A DNA stretch of 18,570 bases from JACOVP01 sp035289145 (GCA_035289145.1 DATDXZ010000085.1:1-18570); one strand, 5' to 3'; positions 7,261-13,200 are shown, counted from the first letter of the stretch. Made by a program: numbers and translations. Notes: a model not told the origin generated them from the letters alone.

Positions 7261-7576
7261 GTTCTTTTTTTGTAAAATTGAACCGGAAAGACATAGTCGA
7301 TGTCTGGGCAGATTTTAAACATCCCAGTGACTGAATCTCGATAGGATTTCCAACAGCGCAGGCAATCGCACTTCTCGAAATTATGGAATTATCTCTTAGG
7401 GATAGAATGGGAAGACCATAAGATGTGGAGAGATGTACGCTTCCATAAAAAAGTATCATTGGCTGGTCTAAAAGACTTAATTGTCTTCTATTAACTTCAT
7501 CAGTAGTCAGCTGTTCTATAGTTCCTCTGCCGAGTTTTAGTCTCCAAAGGACTCCTGAATGTAATTCGTCACTCAT
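7247..7576 (-). CDS. Conserved-context hypothetical protein (109 aa)
   Basis: I do not recognise this protein. It begins MSDELHSGVLWRLKLGRGTI and seems rich in short beta-type segments with no membrane span, no cysteine pair and no obvious catalytic motif. The case that it is real rests on context. Its ATG overlaps the TGA of the upstream membrane-protein gene (ATGA), GAGG stands about 9 nt before the ATG, and its own end overlaps the next ATG by 14 nt. That is a tight translationally coupled operon with the deoxynucleotide hydrolase. It could be a partner or regulator of that enzyme, but nothing in the sequence shows it. Confidence 0.6.
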   Translation of the reverse strand: MSDELHSGVLWRLKLGRGTIEQLTTDEVNRRQLSLLDQPMILFYGSVHLSTSYGLPILSLRDNSIISRSAIACAVGNPIEIQSLGCLKSAQTSTMSFRFNFTKKEHDSL

Positions 7577-7755
7577 TGTCGAACCTCATTATATCCTAAC
7601 AAGAATAACGCTAGTCCAACAAAAAACAAGCCAAAGACAATGCCTCCATGCAAGAGAGTAAGAGCTGCTTTCAGCCAGCTGGGCACAGTCAATAAATATA
7701 TTGTCGCCACCCATAAAAGCAATCCTATAATCATTTGTATAAATCCTTTCATCAT
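7573..7755 (-). CDS. Small two-span membrane protein (60 aa)
   Basis: First gene of the minus-strand operon. The product begins MMKGFIQMIIGLLLWVATIY and has two hydrophobic segments (about 5-24 and 34-54) separated by WLKAALTLLHGG, ending LGYNEVRQ. Similar short glycine-rich two-span proteins are common and uncharacterised in small-genome archaea (from memory). I chose ATG 7755 rather than the longer open frame beginning at 7878. A TATA-like TTTAAAAA (7793-7800 on this strand) would start transcription near 7770, downstream of the longer start. GGGGGTC lies a few bases before 7755, and the extra 41 residues look non-coding. Its stop overlaps the next gene's ATG. Confidence 0.7.
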   Translation of the reverse strand: MMKGFIQMIIGLLLWVATIYLLTVPSWLKAALTLLHGGIVFGLFFVGLALFLLGYNEVRQ

Positions 7756-7792
7756 AGTTTTGACCCCCAAAATATCAGAAAGTATAGCGTGA

Positions 7793-7800
7793 TTTTTAAA
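7793..7800 (-). promoter_or_regulatory. TATA box of the membrane protein / DNPH1 operon
   Basis: TTTAAAAA on the minus strand is centred about 41 nt before ATG 7755. This predicts a leader of about 15 nt that just includes the purine-rich GGGGGTC. Confidence 0.45.
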
Positions 7801-7973
7801 GATAGTTGTGCTGGAAAGGTGAAAACTATTAACTCCTGAAACTGGGTGAAAAAAGAAGAGAAAGGATGTGAAAAACAAGAGTTGGTGATTAAGACACTAT
7901 CAGCTATACCGATTCCAAAATCGCTCAATATAAAACAGACTTATTCAAAGTTCTCTATAATAAAATTAAAAAA

Positions 7974-8156
7974 ATGAAATACACTGAAGCAAAACTCTTG
8001 AAAGGCATTACTCCTGTTACAATTGACATCTTTGGAACTAAAACAGTCTTGATTATGAATTACAAAGAGCCAATTTCTTGTATTTTGATTCAAGATGAAA
8101 ATACTGTTCAGTCTTTCAGGCAATTCTTTTATCAGTTATGGGAAACTTCTAAATAG
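7974..8156 (+). CDS. C-terminal piece of a TrmB-like transcription regulator, probably a remnant
   Basis: The 60 residues after ATG 7974 look like the end of a TrmB-family effector domain: TPVTIDIFGTKTVLIMNYKE, PISCILIQDENTVQSFRQFF, then a final LW. A regulator of this family normally has an N-terminal winged helix and about 250 residues, all missing here. The reading frame is open without a start from 7893, and the peptide upstream of the ATG (YTDSKIAQYKTDLF...) also looks like effector-domain sequence, which suggests a truncated gene. A TATA-like ATATAAAA at about 7928-7935 could still drive a short product. Either a pseudogene or a small stand-alone effector domain; I favour the remnant. 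Confidence 0.5.
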   Translation: MKYTEAKLLKGITPVTIDIFGTKTVLIMNYKEPISCILIQDENTVQSFRQFFYQLWETSK

Positions 8157-8197
8157 AGATTAGAAACACTGTTTACTTCTCAAAGTGCCTCAGAGTA

Positions 8198-8205
8198 TTT
8201 ATAAA
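8198..8205 (+). promoter_or_regulatory. TATA box of the Bro-N/DinD-like gene
   Basis: TTTATAAA is centred 26-27 nt before ATG 8228, giving a leaderless transcript. Confidence 0.6.
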
Positions 8206-8227
8206 TAATGGTACGATATCTTATGCT

Positions 8228-9079
8228 ATGACAAACAGGCTTGCACTCTTTGAAAGAAAAGAAATCAGAAAAATATGGCATAAAGAGGAATGGTATTTCT
8301 CTGTTGTCGATATAATTGCCGTCCTGACAGATAGTCCGACTCCTAGACAATATTGGGGAAAAGTAAAAGATAGAGAATTTGTAGAACTTGAGTTGTCCCC
8401 AATTTGGGTACAACTGAAATTGCCTTCTAAAGACGGTAAAAACTATGAAACTGACTGCGTAAATACTGAAGGAGCTTTCCGTATAATTCAATCCATCCCA
8501 TCCAAAAAAGCTGAACCTTTCAAACTCTGGTTGGCTAAGACAGGCTATGAGCGTATGCAAGAGATAGAAAACCCAGAATTAGCGCAACAACGGATGAAAG
8601 AGATCTTCAAATCCAAAGGCTATTCTGATGAATGGATTGAGAAGAGAGTTAGGGGAATAGCTATACGAGACGAGCTTACTGATGAATGGGGCAAAAGAGG
8701 AGCACAAACAAAAAAAGAATATACCATACTTACCGCAGAGATAGCGAAAGCGACATTCGGCATGACACCAAGTGAATATAAGAAATTTAAAGGATTGCAG
8801 AAAGAGAACCTCAGAGACCACATGGATGACCTAGAGCTTATCTTGACTATGCTTGGAGAAGCGACAACAACCAGGTTCACAAGAGATCGTGATTCCAAAG
8901 AGTTTCCAAATCTAAAAAAAGACGCAAATGATGGTGGCGAAGTCGCTGGCTCAACACGAAAAAACATCGAGCAAAAACTCGAGAAAAGCGTCGTCTCAAG
9001 CGAAAATTTTTTAGAAAAACCAGAAGAGCACAAAAGACTTGAAAACAGCAAGAAAAACAGCAGAAATCTTAATATCTAA
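8228..9079 (+). CDS. Bro-N domain protein, DinD-like
   Basis: 283 residues. The N-terminal part (about 5-110) is a Bro-N domain: RKIWHKEEWYFSVVDIIAVL, then TPRQYWGKVKDRE, then TEGAFRIIQSIPSKKAEPFK and WLAKTGYERM. This DNA-binding module is found in phage antirepressors and in DNA-damage-inducible protein D. The middle and end (about 120-250) match the DinD-type layout: RDELTDEWGKRG, the EIAKATFGMTPSEYKKFKGL stretch, LRDHMDDLELILTMLGEATT and a DGGEVAGSTRKNIEQK segment. E. coli DinD inhibits RecA-filament activity, but whether the archaeal members do anything similar is unknown. The tail (about 255-283) is low-complexity and charged. Own promoter, monocistronic. Such genes often move with phages or plasmids, but base composition here is not strikingly different. 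Confidence 0.85.
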   Translation: MTNRLALFERKEIRKIWHKEEWYFSVVDIIAVLTDSPTPRQYWGKVKDREFVELELSPIWVQLKLPSKDGKNYETDCVNTEGAFRIIQSIPSKKAEPFKLWLAKTGYERMQEIENPELAQQRMKEIFKSKGYSDEWIEKRVRGIAIRDELTDEWGKRGAQTKKEYTILTAEIAKATFGMTPSEYKKFKGLQKENLRDHMDDLELILTMLGEATTTRFTRDRDSKEFPNLKKDANDGGEVAGSTRKNIEQKLEKSVVSSENFLEKPEEHKRLENSKKNSRNLNI

Positions 9080-9140
9080 ACAAGGCATCTCTAGATTGAT
9101 TTATGTCATGAACCTACACAAAAAATACACCAAAGAAAAC

Positions 9141-9148
9141 CTTATAAA
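9141..9148 (+). promoter_or_regulatory. TATA box of rpl15e
   Basis: CTTATAAA is centred about 35 nt before an in-frame ATG at 9180 and about 95 nt before the family-typical ATG at 9240. It predicts a transcription start near 9171. Confidence 0.5.
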
Positions 9149-9239
9149 CCCTGTCCAAAGCTTTCTTCTTACCTCGTGAATGTGGAGAGTTGCTTCTCTG
9201 AACACAAGTCTAGACATACAACAAACGGAAGCTCAAACA

Positions 9240-9803
9240 ATGGGATTATACCAACACATCAGAACGACTTGGAAAAACCAAGATCCTAGCATCATGCGTG
9301 AACGCTTAATTCTATGGCGCAAAGAAGATGCTATAACTCGTATTGATCATGCTACACGTTTGGATCGCGCTCGTTCTTTAGGCTATAAAGCTAAACCTGG
9401 GTTTGTACTTGTTCGTGTTCGCCTTCCTCGGGGCGGACGTAAAAGAGAACAATATAGGGCAGGTCGTAAAAGCAGGTCCTATGGTCGCAGAAAAATCGTT
9501 AACTTAAACTACCAAACTGTTGCAGAGCAGCGTGCTAATAAAAAATATCCTAATTGTGAAGTGTTAAACAGCTACTATGTGGCGAAAGATGGTATCTCTT
9601 ACTGGTTTGAAATCATTCTCATTGATCGCGCTCATCCGCAAGTCCAGGCAAGCGACGTGTTGCGAAGCATTGCAAAGCAGCGCGGCCGTGTCTACCGTGG
9701 TCTAACATCTGCAGGAAAGAAGAGCAGAGGTCACAGACGTAAGGGTAAGGGTGCTGAAAAGATGCGTCCAAGCCTGCGTGCTAAGGATCATTTGGCACAT
9801 TAG
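9240..9803 (+). CDS. rpl15e: Large-subunit ribosomal protein L15e
   Basis: Archaeal/eukaryotic-specific protein of the 50S subunit, 187 residues from this start. Recognised by MGLYQHIRTTWK at the start, RLDRARSLGYKAKPGFVLVRVR, the basic RGGRKREQYRAGRKSR run, RVLNSY-type VLNSYYVAKDG, FEIILIDRAHPQ and the RGLTSAGKKSRG...KMRPSLRAKDH ending. I chose ATG 9240 because the archaeal family begins at this MGLY-type motif; a weak GGAAG lies 9 nt upstream. The same frame is open back to ATG 9180, which would add 20 residues, and the only clear TATA box fits 9180 better. So either the mRNA has a leader of about 70 nt or the protein has an unusual extension. Function is certain; the start is not. Confidence 0.93.
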   Translation: MGLYQHIRTTWKNQDPSIMRERLILWRKEDAITRIDHATRLDRARSLGYKAKPGFVLVRVRLPRGGRKREQYRAGRKSRSYGRRKIVNLNYQTVAEQRANKKYPNCEVLNSYYVAKDGISYWFEIILIDRAHPQVQASDVLRSIAKQRGRVYRGLTSAGKKSRGHRRKGKGAEKMRPSLRAKDHLAH

Positions 9804-9815
9804 TTCTTCGAAAAA

Positions 9816-9823
9816 TATTTAAA
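9816..9823 (+). promoter_or_regulatory. TATA box of the lone microprotein gene
   Basis: TATTTAAA predicts a transcription start near 9846. That gives an 18-nt leader containing GGAGGTG (9851-9857), 6 nt before ATG 9864. This is one of the few genes here with a full Shine-Dalgarno leader. Confidence 0.5.
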
Positions 9824-9863
9824 GAAACACTATCCTCTGTTTGAAGAGAAGGAGGTGTGGATT

Positions 9864-9941
9864 ATGGCTACAAAAGCAAAAAGAGGAAAATTATCAGTCA
9901 CTTGGGCAAAAAATACCAAGAGTAAAGCAAGACAACAATAG
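9864..9941 (+). CDS. Basic microprotein F (25 aa)
   Basis: A tiny gene with its own TATA box, a perfect GGAGGTG ribosome site and an ATG-GCT start. The product (begins MATKAKRGKLSVTWAK) has eight Lys/Arg and no acidic residue in 25, so net charge about +8, with one tryptophan and no cysteine. It shares the Met-Ala start, extreme basicity and Shine-Dalgarno leader with the five tandem microgenes at 12468-13200, on the far side of the ABC transporter genes. I do not recognise a family. A T-rich run follows (9942-9960) and doubles as the tail of the convergent ATPase gene 9 nt away. A longer overlapping frame (9841-10023) looks non-coding. Confidence 0.6.
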   Translation: MATKAKRGKLSVTWAKNTKSKARQQ

Positions 9942-9963
9942 ACTTCTTTTTTATTTTTTTATT
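9942..9963 (+). terminator. T-rich terminator after microprotein F
   Basis: Long T runs (TTCTTTTTTATTTTTTTATT) directly follow the microgene stop, matching the oligo-T type of archaeal termination. Confidence 0.45.
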
Positions 9964-11480
9964 TGTTTTCGTAGGTGCAATGCTTGCGAGATATGCTCTT
10001 TCTGTTCTGATTGGTCGATGTGATAGGTAATAAATTGCAGTTCATGGCGTGAGAGTCTTCGGAGTTTATGATGCAGCAAGAGCAGGACATTCGGTGCTAG
10101 TTCAGGAACATGTTCCAAGACTTCAGCGCATAAAGTTTCGTCCTGCAGATAATTCAAGAGATGGTCAACCACGCTGATGTCGCCTATTTTTCCCAATGCT
10201 AATGTCAGATAGACTGTAGTTTCTGGATCATGTGTTTTTTTCTTCAAGAGATATTTCAGAAGATGGGATGCTTTCGCTTTACCAATGACATCTAAAGATG
10301 CAACGCGCATTGCTTGGGATTGAGTGAGCATTTTCTGTAAAATTTCCTCAACATGTTTTGGCTGATGCAGCAGGAATGCGGAGCAGGCTGTGCCGCGGAC
10401 TTCAGGCTGGGAAGCACGCAGGTATTTTGTGTAGGGTTGTGTCGGAGCTTCTTTGGCACGGATGAAAGAATGGAGATGTCCTGCCTGCTTGTCTGGTCGT
10501 GGTTTTTTCAGGAACTTTTTGTAGACGTCTTCTAGACTCAAGAGCCCGGCGTTCATGCTTTCGATGCCCATCTTATGCCTCTGAAGATATTGTGCGATGT
10601 TCAGTAGTGATCTTTGGCTGTCAATATTGGTATACACTTTAACGGTATGAAGATTGCTTTGGCTCGAGAGCACTTCATAGTCTTTGACATAAGAAATATC
10701 TTTGGATAATTGGATCAAGGTCTTGTTGATGTCAGTCCCGCTGCACACTAAGTCAACGACATTAGTTTCTCTGTATTTCTGCTTCAGATCTTCTAGCACA
10801 CCGTCATACAGTTTTTTCCCATGCTCCACAATAATAAGATTCTTGCATACTTTTTCCATTTCTTGCAGTTGATGATCTGTATAAATAATGGTGACACCGT
10901 CTTTATTCAGCTGCTTCAAATAATTTCTGACTTGATCTTTCGCGGGAACATCCAACCCTAACAGAGGTTCATCTAAGAATAATACTTGTGGCTGCTTCAG
11001 CATAGCGACTGCCAAAGCATAACGTCCTTTCAAACCTGTGCTGAGTCTCCAGACGTCTAAAGATTTATGATGCTGTAAATCAAAATAATGTAACAATTCT
11101 TGAACACGTTTTTCTGCCTGATGCTTGTGAAGTCCGGTGTAATAGGCTGCCAGCAGTAGATTTTTCTGCACAGAGCTCCAGCTGACGCCTTCATAATCAA
11201 CACCAAACATCCAGGAAATAGTGTTTTTAATGCTTCGGATATCTTTGTCTAGGTCAATATCATTAATCAGAACTTTTCCAGTAGTCTTCTCCAAGTTCGT
11301 TGTTAAAATGCGCAACAACGTGCTTTTGCCGGCTCCGTTTCTTCCAAGCAGTCCATAGAAATCTCCTTTTTTGACTTTGAAAGACACATCTTGCAGTGCG
11401 TGAGTCAAGAGTTTGCCGCGGCGGAAGACTTTGTATTGGTAAAAATCTTTGAACAGGTGGTTGACTTCAATAGCTGCCAT
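9951..11480 (-). CDS. ABC transporter ATPase fused to C-terminal HEAT-like repeats
   Basis: 509 residues. Residues 1 to about 330 are an ABC ATPase of the ABC-2 exporter type: Walker A GRNGAGKST (46-54), signature LSTGLKGR (146-153), Walker B VLFLDEP (166-172), H-loop H203. The Q-loop region reads ISWMFGVDYEG, where related ATPases have FGQ, so the glutamine seems replaced by valine. From about 335 to 500 the protein has alpha-helical HEAT-like repeats (for example EVRGTACSAFLLHQPKHVEE, AMRVASLDVIGKAKASHLLK, TTVYLTLALGKIGDISVVDH), an unusual addition likely to be a protein-binding scaffold. I chose ATG 11480 because AGGTGG stands about 5 nt before it and it overlaps the permease stop as TAATG. 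A GTG at 11489 is the longer alternative. It forms an operon with the permease; the substrate is unknown. Confidence 0.85.
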   Translation of the reverse strand: MAAIEVNHLFKDFYQYKVFRRGKLLTHALQDVSFKVKKGDFYGLLGRNGAGKSTLLRILTTNLEKTTGKVLINDIDLDKDIRSIKNTISWMFGVDYEGVSWSSVQKNLLLAAYYTGLHKHQAEKRVQELLHYFDLQHHKSLDVWRLSTGLKGRYALAVAMLKQPQVLFLDEPLLGLDVPAKDQVRNYLKQLNKDGVTIIYTDHQLQEMEKVCKNLIIVEHGKKLYDGVLEDLKQKYRETNVVDLVCSGTDINKTLIQLSKDISYVKDYEVLSSQSNLHTVKVYTNIDSQRSLLNIAQYLQRHKMGIESMNAGLLSLEDVYKKFLKKPRPDKQAGHLHSFIRAKEAPTQPYTKYLRASQPEVRGTACSAFLLHQPKHVEEILQKMLTQSQAMRVASLDVIGKAKASHLLKYLLKKKTHDPETTVYLTLALGKIGDISVVDHLLNYLQDETLCAEVLEHVPELAPNVLLLLHHKLRRLSRHELQFITYHIDQSEQKEHISQALHLRKQIKK

Positions 11481-12316
11481 TAGAACCACCTACCTTCAAT
11501 CTTTGCTCGTTTGATGCCGTAATAGAAAATATATATGCCGATGAAAAAAACTAAAATGTTGACAACCAGTCCAGCAATAATTAAGCTCAACGTGCCCGGA
11601 TCAGAAAATATTTTGTTCAAAAAGAGTGTGTCTCTCCAGATTAAAATGATATAGGCTGCAGGTAATATTTTAGGTAAGAATGCTAAAAATTGCGGCAGAA
11701 AGGTGACTGGAAACAATTGTCCTGAAAAGAGTCTGTTAAATTGCTGCATGAAAAAAGAGACAGGATCTCCTTCTTTTAAAAACAAGACTGTGCCTACAGT
11801 CATCAATTGGAATCCTAGGTTGCCAATAATAAAAATACCCAGCGCGATTAAAACAGTGATGATATTTGGTCCGGCAAAAAAGATAGCAGTGGTGTCTCCT
11901 GCCAACATCACTAACAGCGCGTACATGGCGAACATAGGCAAGAAAATGGTAAAAATATCAAACAAAACGGACACTAAAAAATTAATGGAAAAATACTCAA
12001 CCACGCCCATGTTCGAGAGATATGCTAGTTTAAACAATCCGTTTTTTCTATCTTCATTAAAGCGTCCAGTAAAGTTGTTGTAGATGCTGTCGACAAAGAA
12101 AATAGCTAAACTACCAATAAGGACAAAAGGCAAATAGCCTACATTCTCGTAGCCGAGCGTTGCAGGATCGACAATCTTTGCTAGGAAATACCACATGACA
12201 ACTTCTAATAAAGTATTCAAGACATTAATGCCTAGATCAACCTTGAAGGTCCAAAGCTCATCAAACTGGCAGATGAAACTTGCCTGTACTCGTTTGAAAA
12301 AAAGTGTGATCCCCAT
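11480..12316 (-). CDS. ABC-2 type transporter permease
   Basis: 278 residues with about six hydrophobic segments, the size and shape of an ABC-2 membrane subunit. It starts MGITLFFKRVQASFICQFDE, with the cytoplasmic helix typical of the family, then spans at about 30-52, 60-85, 110-150, 155-185, 195-235 and 245-270. I chose ATG 12316 rather than the longer frame opening at 12406 because a TATA box (read CTTTTATA, 12347-12354) lies 31-38 nt before 12316, inside the longer frame. The stop overlaps the ATG of the ATPase gene, so the two are translated together and probably form one exporter or ABC-2 system (the single permease would act as a dimer). The substrate is not shown. Tandem microprotein genes start divergently about 150 bp away. 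Confidence 0.82.
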   Translation of the reverse strand: MGITLFFKRVQASFICQFDELWTFKVDLGINVLNTLLEVVMWYFLAKIVDPATLGYENVGYLPFVLIGSLAIFFVDSIYNNFTGRFNEDRKNGLFKLAYLSNMGVVEYFSINFLVSVLFDIFTIFLPMFAMYALLVMLAGDTTAIFFAGPNIITVLIALGIFIIGNLGFQLMTVGTVLFLKEGDPVSFFMQQFNRLFSGQLFPVTFLPQFLAFLPKILPAAYIILIWRDTLFLNKIFSDPGTLSLIIAGLVVNILVFFIGIYIFYYGIKRAKIEGRWF

Positions 12317-12346
12317 GTCCCTAACGAAGGGTTGCGGATGGAGAAG

Positions 12347-12354
12347 TATAAAAG
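12347..12354 (-). promoter_or_regulatory. TATA box of the ABC permease-ATPase operon
   Basis: CTTTTATA on the minus strand predicts a start of transcription near 12324, leaving a leader of about 8 nt before ATG 12316. Confidence 0.5.
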
Positions 12355-12409
12355 GTTTCTTGTCTGAACATTTATCACTCTCGAATGGGAATATTCGACA
12401 ACACAAATA

Positions 12410-12437
12410 TTTATAAGTAACTGTACAGTGTATAAAT
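12410..12437 (+). promoter_or_regulatory. Two candidate TATA boxes for the microprotein operon
   Basis: TTTATAAG (12410-12417) predicts a start near 12440 and a 28-nt leader holding GGAGG (12454-12458), 9 nt before ATG 12468. GTATAAAT (12430-12437) predicts a start near 12460, right at an in-frame ATG at 12462 (Met-Ile-Met-Ala), which would give a leaderless transcript. Either or both may work. Confidence 0.45.
12420..12429. promoter_or_regulatory. Palindrome between the two TATA boxes, possible operator
   Basis: ACTGTACAGT is a perfect 10-bp inverted repeat. It sits between the two candidate TATA boxes of the microgene operon and upstream of the divergent ABC operon. The position suits a dimeric repressor, but no regulator gene is adjacent and chance is possible. 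Confidence 0.35.
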
Positions 12438-12467
12438 CTAAGATAATCTATAAGGAGGAAGATGATT

Positions 12468-12590
12468 ATGGCAATAGAACGCGTAGGTGAAGGTGCTCGT
12501 AGAGGTTTATTGAAAAAGAGAAATGCAGCTCAAAGAGCAGCAATTAAAAATGCAGCTAAAGCATCAAAAAGAAATACTGATAAGATTTAA
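12468..12590 (+). CDS. Basic microprotein A (40 aa), first of a tandem set
   Basis: Begins MAIERVGEGARRGLLKKRNA; twelve Lys/Arg against three acidic residues, net about +9, no cysteine or aromatic residue. The stretch from about residue 11 is alanine- and lysine/arginine-rich and could form a positively charged helix. GGAGG stands 9 nt before the ATG. An in-frame ATG six bases earlier is too close to that site but would suit the downstream TATA box. First gene of a five-gene cistron ending at 13200. No known family recognised; the call as a gene rests on the ribosome site, the promoter and four similar neighbours. Confidence 0.62.
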   Translation: MAIERVGEGARRGLLKKRNAAQRAAIKNAAKASKRNTDKI

Positions 12591-12625
12591 TTTATCTTTC
12601 TAAACAGTAAAGGAGGAGAAAAACA

Positions 12626-12757
12626 ATGGCATTCGGAACAAAAACAAATGAACAAAAAACAGCAGGTATTGTTGGCAAAAGAAATGCATCAGAACTAAGA
12701 GAAAGAAGAAAGCGAAAGCCTGATTTTGTGCGTAATATGGGTCCAACAAAAAAATAA
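12626..12757 (+). CDS. Basic microprotein B (43 aa)
   Basis: Begins MAFGTKTNEQKTAGIVGKRN; thirteen Lys/Arg and four acidic residues, net about +9. It shares a KRNA motif with microprotein A and ends with a proline-containing FVRNMGPTKK tail. Starts 35 nt after A stops, behind a strong AAAGGAGG (spacing 9). The ribosome-site block before it (AGTAAAGGAGG to CAATGGCA) is nearly the same as that before microprotein D, which suggests the genes arose by cassette duplication followed by fast divergence. Confidence 0.62.
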   Translation: MAFGTKTNEQKTAGIVGKRNASELRERRKRKPDFVRNMGPTKK

Positions 12758-12796
12758 ACCTAATAATTATCTAAAACAAAAAAAGAGGTGCAGACA

Positions 12797-12916
12797 ATGG
12801 CAGTAAGAGGAGCAGGTGTAAGAACAATACAACCATCAACAGCAAAAGGAAAGAGAGATCAAGATAGATTTAAGAGAGCTAAATTACAATTAGAAGCTTC
12901 GAAGCGAAAAAACTGA
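12797..12916 (+). CDS. Basic microprotein C (39 aa)
   Basis: Begins MAVRGAGVRTIQPSTAKGKR; twelve Lys/Arg and three acidic residues, net about +9. The second half (DQDRFKRAKLQLEASKRKN) looks like a charged helix. GAGGTG (12785-12790) lies 6 nt before the ATG, and the gene starts 39 nt after B stops. The same CAATGGCA initiation context as B and D. Family not recognised. Confidence 0.62.
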   Translation: MAVRGAGVRTIQPSTAKGKRDQDRFKRAKLQLEASKRKN

Positions 12917-12954
12917 AGAAATCCAGTTTTATGACAAAGTAAGGAGGAAACACA

Positions 12955-13077
12955 ATGGCAGAACGAGGGATTACTACTAAAGAAAGAACACGTAGACAAG
13001 ATGTAGCAGGTTTTGGTGCAGATGTGATAAGAGAAGCAGCCTACAAGGCTAGAGCTAAAAAAAATAGAACACGATAG
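12955..13077 (+). CDS. Basic microprotein D (40 aa)
   Basis: Begins MAERGITTKERTRRQDVAGF; twelve Lys/Arg and five acidic residues, net about +7, the least basic of the set, with one tyrosine and one phenylalanine. A glycine-containing hinge (AGFGAD) separates two charged segments, and it ends KARAKKNRTR. AAGGAGG (12941-12947) is 7 nt before the ATG. Starts 38 nt after C stops. Family not recognised. Confidence 0.62.
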   Translation: MAERGITTKERTRRQDVAGFGADVIREAAYKARAKKNRTR

Positions 13078-13086
13078 TGAATTGAC

Positions 13087-13200
13087 ATGGCTCGATCAGA
13101 CGCAGGTGTTGCAGCTCGCAAAGTACGTGAGAATAAAAGAAGACGTGTAGATGCCTTAGTAAAGTCTACTCGTCTAGCACAGAGGAAATCAACAAGGTAG
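13087..13200 (+). CDS. Basic microprotein E (37 aa), last of the set
   Basis: Begins MARSDAGVAARKVRENKRRR; thirteen Lys/Arg and three acidic residues, net about +10, the most basic of the five tandem products. It starts only 9 nt after D stops and has no GGAGG, just GTGA from the preceding stop region, so it is probably translated by coupling to D. Its codons (CGT, CGC, CTA) differ a little from the AGA-rich A-D, so it may have another origin. A T-rich stretch follows. Confidence 0.58.
   Translation: MARSDAGVAARKVRENKRRRVDALVKSTRLAQRKSTR

Noticed and set aside
7756..7878. 41-residue N-terminal extension of the small membrane protein
   Set aside because: The likely TATA box (7793-7800) and the purine-rich GGGGGTC point to ATG 7755, and the extra sequence lacks membrane-protein or other family character.
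8620..9051. 143-codon serine/phenylalanine-rich frame antisense to the Bro-N gene
   Set aside because: Typical antisense composition opposite a lysine-rich gene; the plus-strand frame has clear family motifs.
9841..10023. 60-codon frame overlapping microprotein F
   Set aside because: It starts before the GGAGGTG site, reads through the T-rich terminator region and into the antisense of the ATPase gene. The short frame from 9864 fits the ribosome site exactly, so this one is a shadow.
12317..12406. 30-residue N-terminal extension of the ABC permease
   Set aside because: A good TATA box at 12347-12354 lies inside it, and the protein from ATG 12316 begins as ABC-2 permeases normally do.
12420..13200. 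Repeated GGAGG spacing considered as a CRISPR-like or direct-repeat array
   Set aside because: The repeated blocks are only ribosome sites plus the start codon context, spaced by coding frames of unequal length; there is no constant repeat and spacer structure.
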